Assembly: GCA_018609935.1 (NCBI GenBank)
Contig: JAHENH010000028.1
Span: 1 to 24,819, forward strand
Length of the DNA: 24,819 nt
DNA from: Halobacteriales archaeon
GTDB lineage: Archaea > Halobacteriota > Halobacteria > Halorutilales > JAHENH01
Direction: 5' to 3'
Within the stretch, counting starts at the first letter, position 1. Every line of letters begins with the position of its first letter. Position numbers and translations under genes: made by a program. This document shows positions 23,600 through 24,819 of the stretch, in pieces. The notes under the pieces are model-generated. The model had not been told where the DNA came from. It searched no databases and was given only the letters and a program-made list of their open reading frames with translations.

Positions 23600-24819
23600 A
23601 TGTTTAGAAGAATTTTGGTTTTTGTTGTTGTTTTTTTGTTGTTTGGGGGTGGTTTAGTTTTTGGATTTGTAGATGGTGTTTCTGGCCAAAAAACACAGAC
23701 ATGGGATTTTGGAGATGCTTCGGATCCTTCGTTTCCTTCAGAACTATCGAGTAATGGGGTAAGACATATTAATATAAGTCGAGCATATTTTGGAACAAAT
23801 GTAAGTGAAGAAAAAGATTCAAAACAGGTAGATAATGATACTTTTGATGATGGCTTGATAACTATAGATCCAATAAATGTTTCAGTTACAAATAAGGACT
23901 GGATGGGGGATCTCTATCTTAATGTTTTGGTAGATTGGGATGGAAACGGTATGTGGGAGCCATATAACCGTACTGTAGGGCAGGGAGCTATAATAACTAG
24001 GACGTTTCCTTCTGATTGGGTTGTACGAAACAAAAAAGTCAGTGTTTCGCCTGGTATAACTGAAACAATAGCTACGAATGTGTCTGCAATGGGTGCGGGT
24101 ATAGGGGCAGGGACAAGCGCAAATATTCGATTAACACTAACATCAAATCCCATTAATAACTATTCGGGTAGAGGTGAATTTGATATAGGTGAGACAGAAG
24201 ATTATTTCAGACAGATACTTGGAAAATGGGTTTCTATAAACTGTAAACCTGTAGTAGACAGCCATACTGCTCCAGGGGTAAGTTTTCCCCTTACAGTTAC
24301 AGGTACAGATCTGCCTGCCAGTGTTAATATAGATCCATTTGGACCTAATGCAGGAAATGCTGGATTTGGACTTGGAGGAAATCTAATACTGGGGAAGGTT
24401 TGGCCTACACATCCAAGCTGGGGTATAACTATACATAATGTACGGGTTCTAGCAACTGGAAGCTCAGGTACTACTTCTGCTTCTACATGTCAAGCATTTA
24501 TAAAACATTTTCCTGTATTTATCGATGGCTTTCCAATAATTGAGCTAGAAAAAAATCCACAAACCATTATAGGAAATGTTTCAACTTTACAAAATCAAAC
24601 TAAGATGATATCCTCAGATCTAGATAAAATTGGAGATCGGATCCAAAGAAAACAAAATAATCCTACAGAAACAATAGATACTGAACTAGTTAATCTACAA
24701 CTAACGGGTATATTGGATAGACTTAATAACACAAAAAAAGAAAAAAATGATATACAAAATGACACTCAAAAACTACAAAATATAAAATCAAAGATTCCAA
24801 CAAAAATAAACAAACTACA
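23600..24819 (+). CDS. Secreted surface protein with GEVED-like domain (partial, runs off window)
   Basis: An uninterrupted frame of 406 codons from ATG 23600 to the window end. Residues 1-29 form a signal peptide (MFRRILVFVVVFLLFGGG, cut near VSG/QKT). Residues about 30-210 resemble a GEVED domain: IDPINVSVTN, LYLNVLVDWDGNGMWEPYNR (the WIDxNxDGxW-type strand), ANIRLTLTSNP and GEFDIGETEDYF, matching the 'G-E-x-E-D-Y' hallmark. A second beta-rich domain (about 215-310) contains two cysteines (INCKPVVD, ASTCQAF) and Gly-rich turns. From about 325 the sequence is a charged, Asn/Gln-rich coiled-coil-like stretch (NVSTLQNQTKMISSDLDKIG onward). Many N-glycosylation sites are present. It is probably a stalked surface or S-layer-associated protein; the C-terminus is not seen. 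Confidence 0.8.
   Translation, partial: MFRRILVFVVVFLLFGGGLVFGFVDGVSGQKTQTWDFGDASDPSFPSELSSNGVRHINISRAYFGTNVSEEKDSKQVDNDTFDDGLITIDPINVSVTNKDWMGDLYLNVLVDWDGNGMWEPYNRTVGQGAIITRTFPSDWVVRNKKVSVSPGITETIATNVSAMGAGIGAGTSANIRLTLTSNPINNYSGRGEFDIGETEDYFRQILGKWVSINCKPVVDSHTAPGVSFPLTVTGTDLPASVNIDPFGPNAGNAGFGLGGNLILGKVWPTHPSWGITIHNVRVLATGSSGTTSASTCQAFIKHFPVFIDGFPIIELEKNPQTIIGNVSTLQNQTKMISSDLDKIGDRIQRKQNNPTETIDTELVNLQLTGILDRLNNTKKEKNDIQNDTQKLQNIKSKIPTKINKL

Noticed and set aside
1..24819. tRNA or rRNA genes
   Set aside because: No cloverleaf with a GTTCRA-type T-arm or rRNA core sequence was found on reading both strands by eye.

Overview
The window looks archaeal, AT-rich (about 30% GC by eye) and related to the Halobacteria/Methanonatronarchaeia side of the Euryarchaeota. 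The nucleotidyltransferase domain at 10127-10780 reads almost like a haloarchaeal AglF. The HTH/PemK-like pair at 18716-19413, the DUF7490-like and DUF4330-like proteins and a PGF-CTERM-like tail are all of types known from halophilic archaea. Several genes have TATA boxes placed for leaderless transcripts. I cannot name the species. The first 12 bases are a pure G run, which looks like a contig-end artefact.

Region 1 (1-11.3 kb) is a surface-polysaccharide block and is visibly more AT-rich than the rest. It holds three intact alkaline-phosphatase-superfamily ('sulfatase-like') genes with threonine at the catalytic nucleophile position, remains of two more superfamily members, a frameshifted GT2 glycosyltransferase, an O-antigen polymerase/ligase-like membrane protein, a GT4 and a membrane GT2 glycosyltransferase. 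It ends in a chimeric ORF that joins a DUF7490-like N-terminus to an AglF-like sugar nucleotidyltransferase lacking its catalytic N-terminus. Region 2 (11.3-12.4 kb) is a gene-free AT-rich stretch with a pair of imperfect inverted repeats. Region 3 (12.4-15.1 kb) has a membrane zinc-finger protein, a WbaP-type sugar-phosphate transferase that could start glycan assembly on a lipid carrier, and a VanZ-like gene broken by three single-base homopolymer expansions.

Region 4 (15.2-16.6 kb) is a graveyard of TnpB-type (IS200/IS605) elements: three related hairpin repeats, a TnpB N-terminal fragment, and a GC-rich island that looks like a promoter-driven structured RNA on the minus strand. Region 5 (15.3-18.6 kb, interleaved) encodes two related secreted proteins with different C-terminal modules (EF-hand/dockerin-like versus PGF-CTERM-like) and a DUF4330-like protein. 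Region 6 (18.7-20.5 kb) has a toxin-antitoxin-like pair whose toxin start is one A out of frame, a membrane protein and the tail of a dehydrogenase. Region 7 (20.6 kb to the end) has a secreted seven-repeat propeller/FnIII/dockerin-like protein, a 1.35-kb AT-rich gap with a 27-bp tandem repeat, and the start of a GEVED-like surface protein that runs off the window.

The overall theme is cell-surface construction (glycan assembly, head-group transferases, secreted and anchored proteins) mixed with much gene decay. Many disruptions are single-base changes in A/T runs, so sequence error, real decay and transcriptional slippage all have to be weighed.
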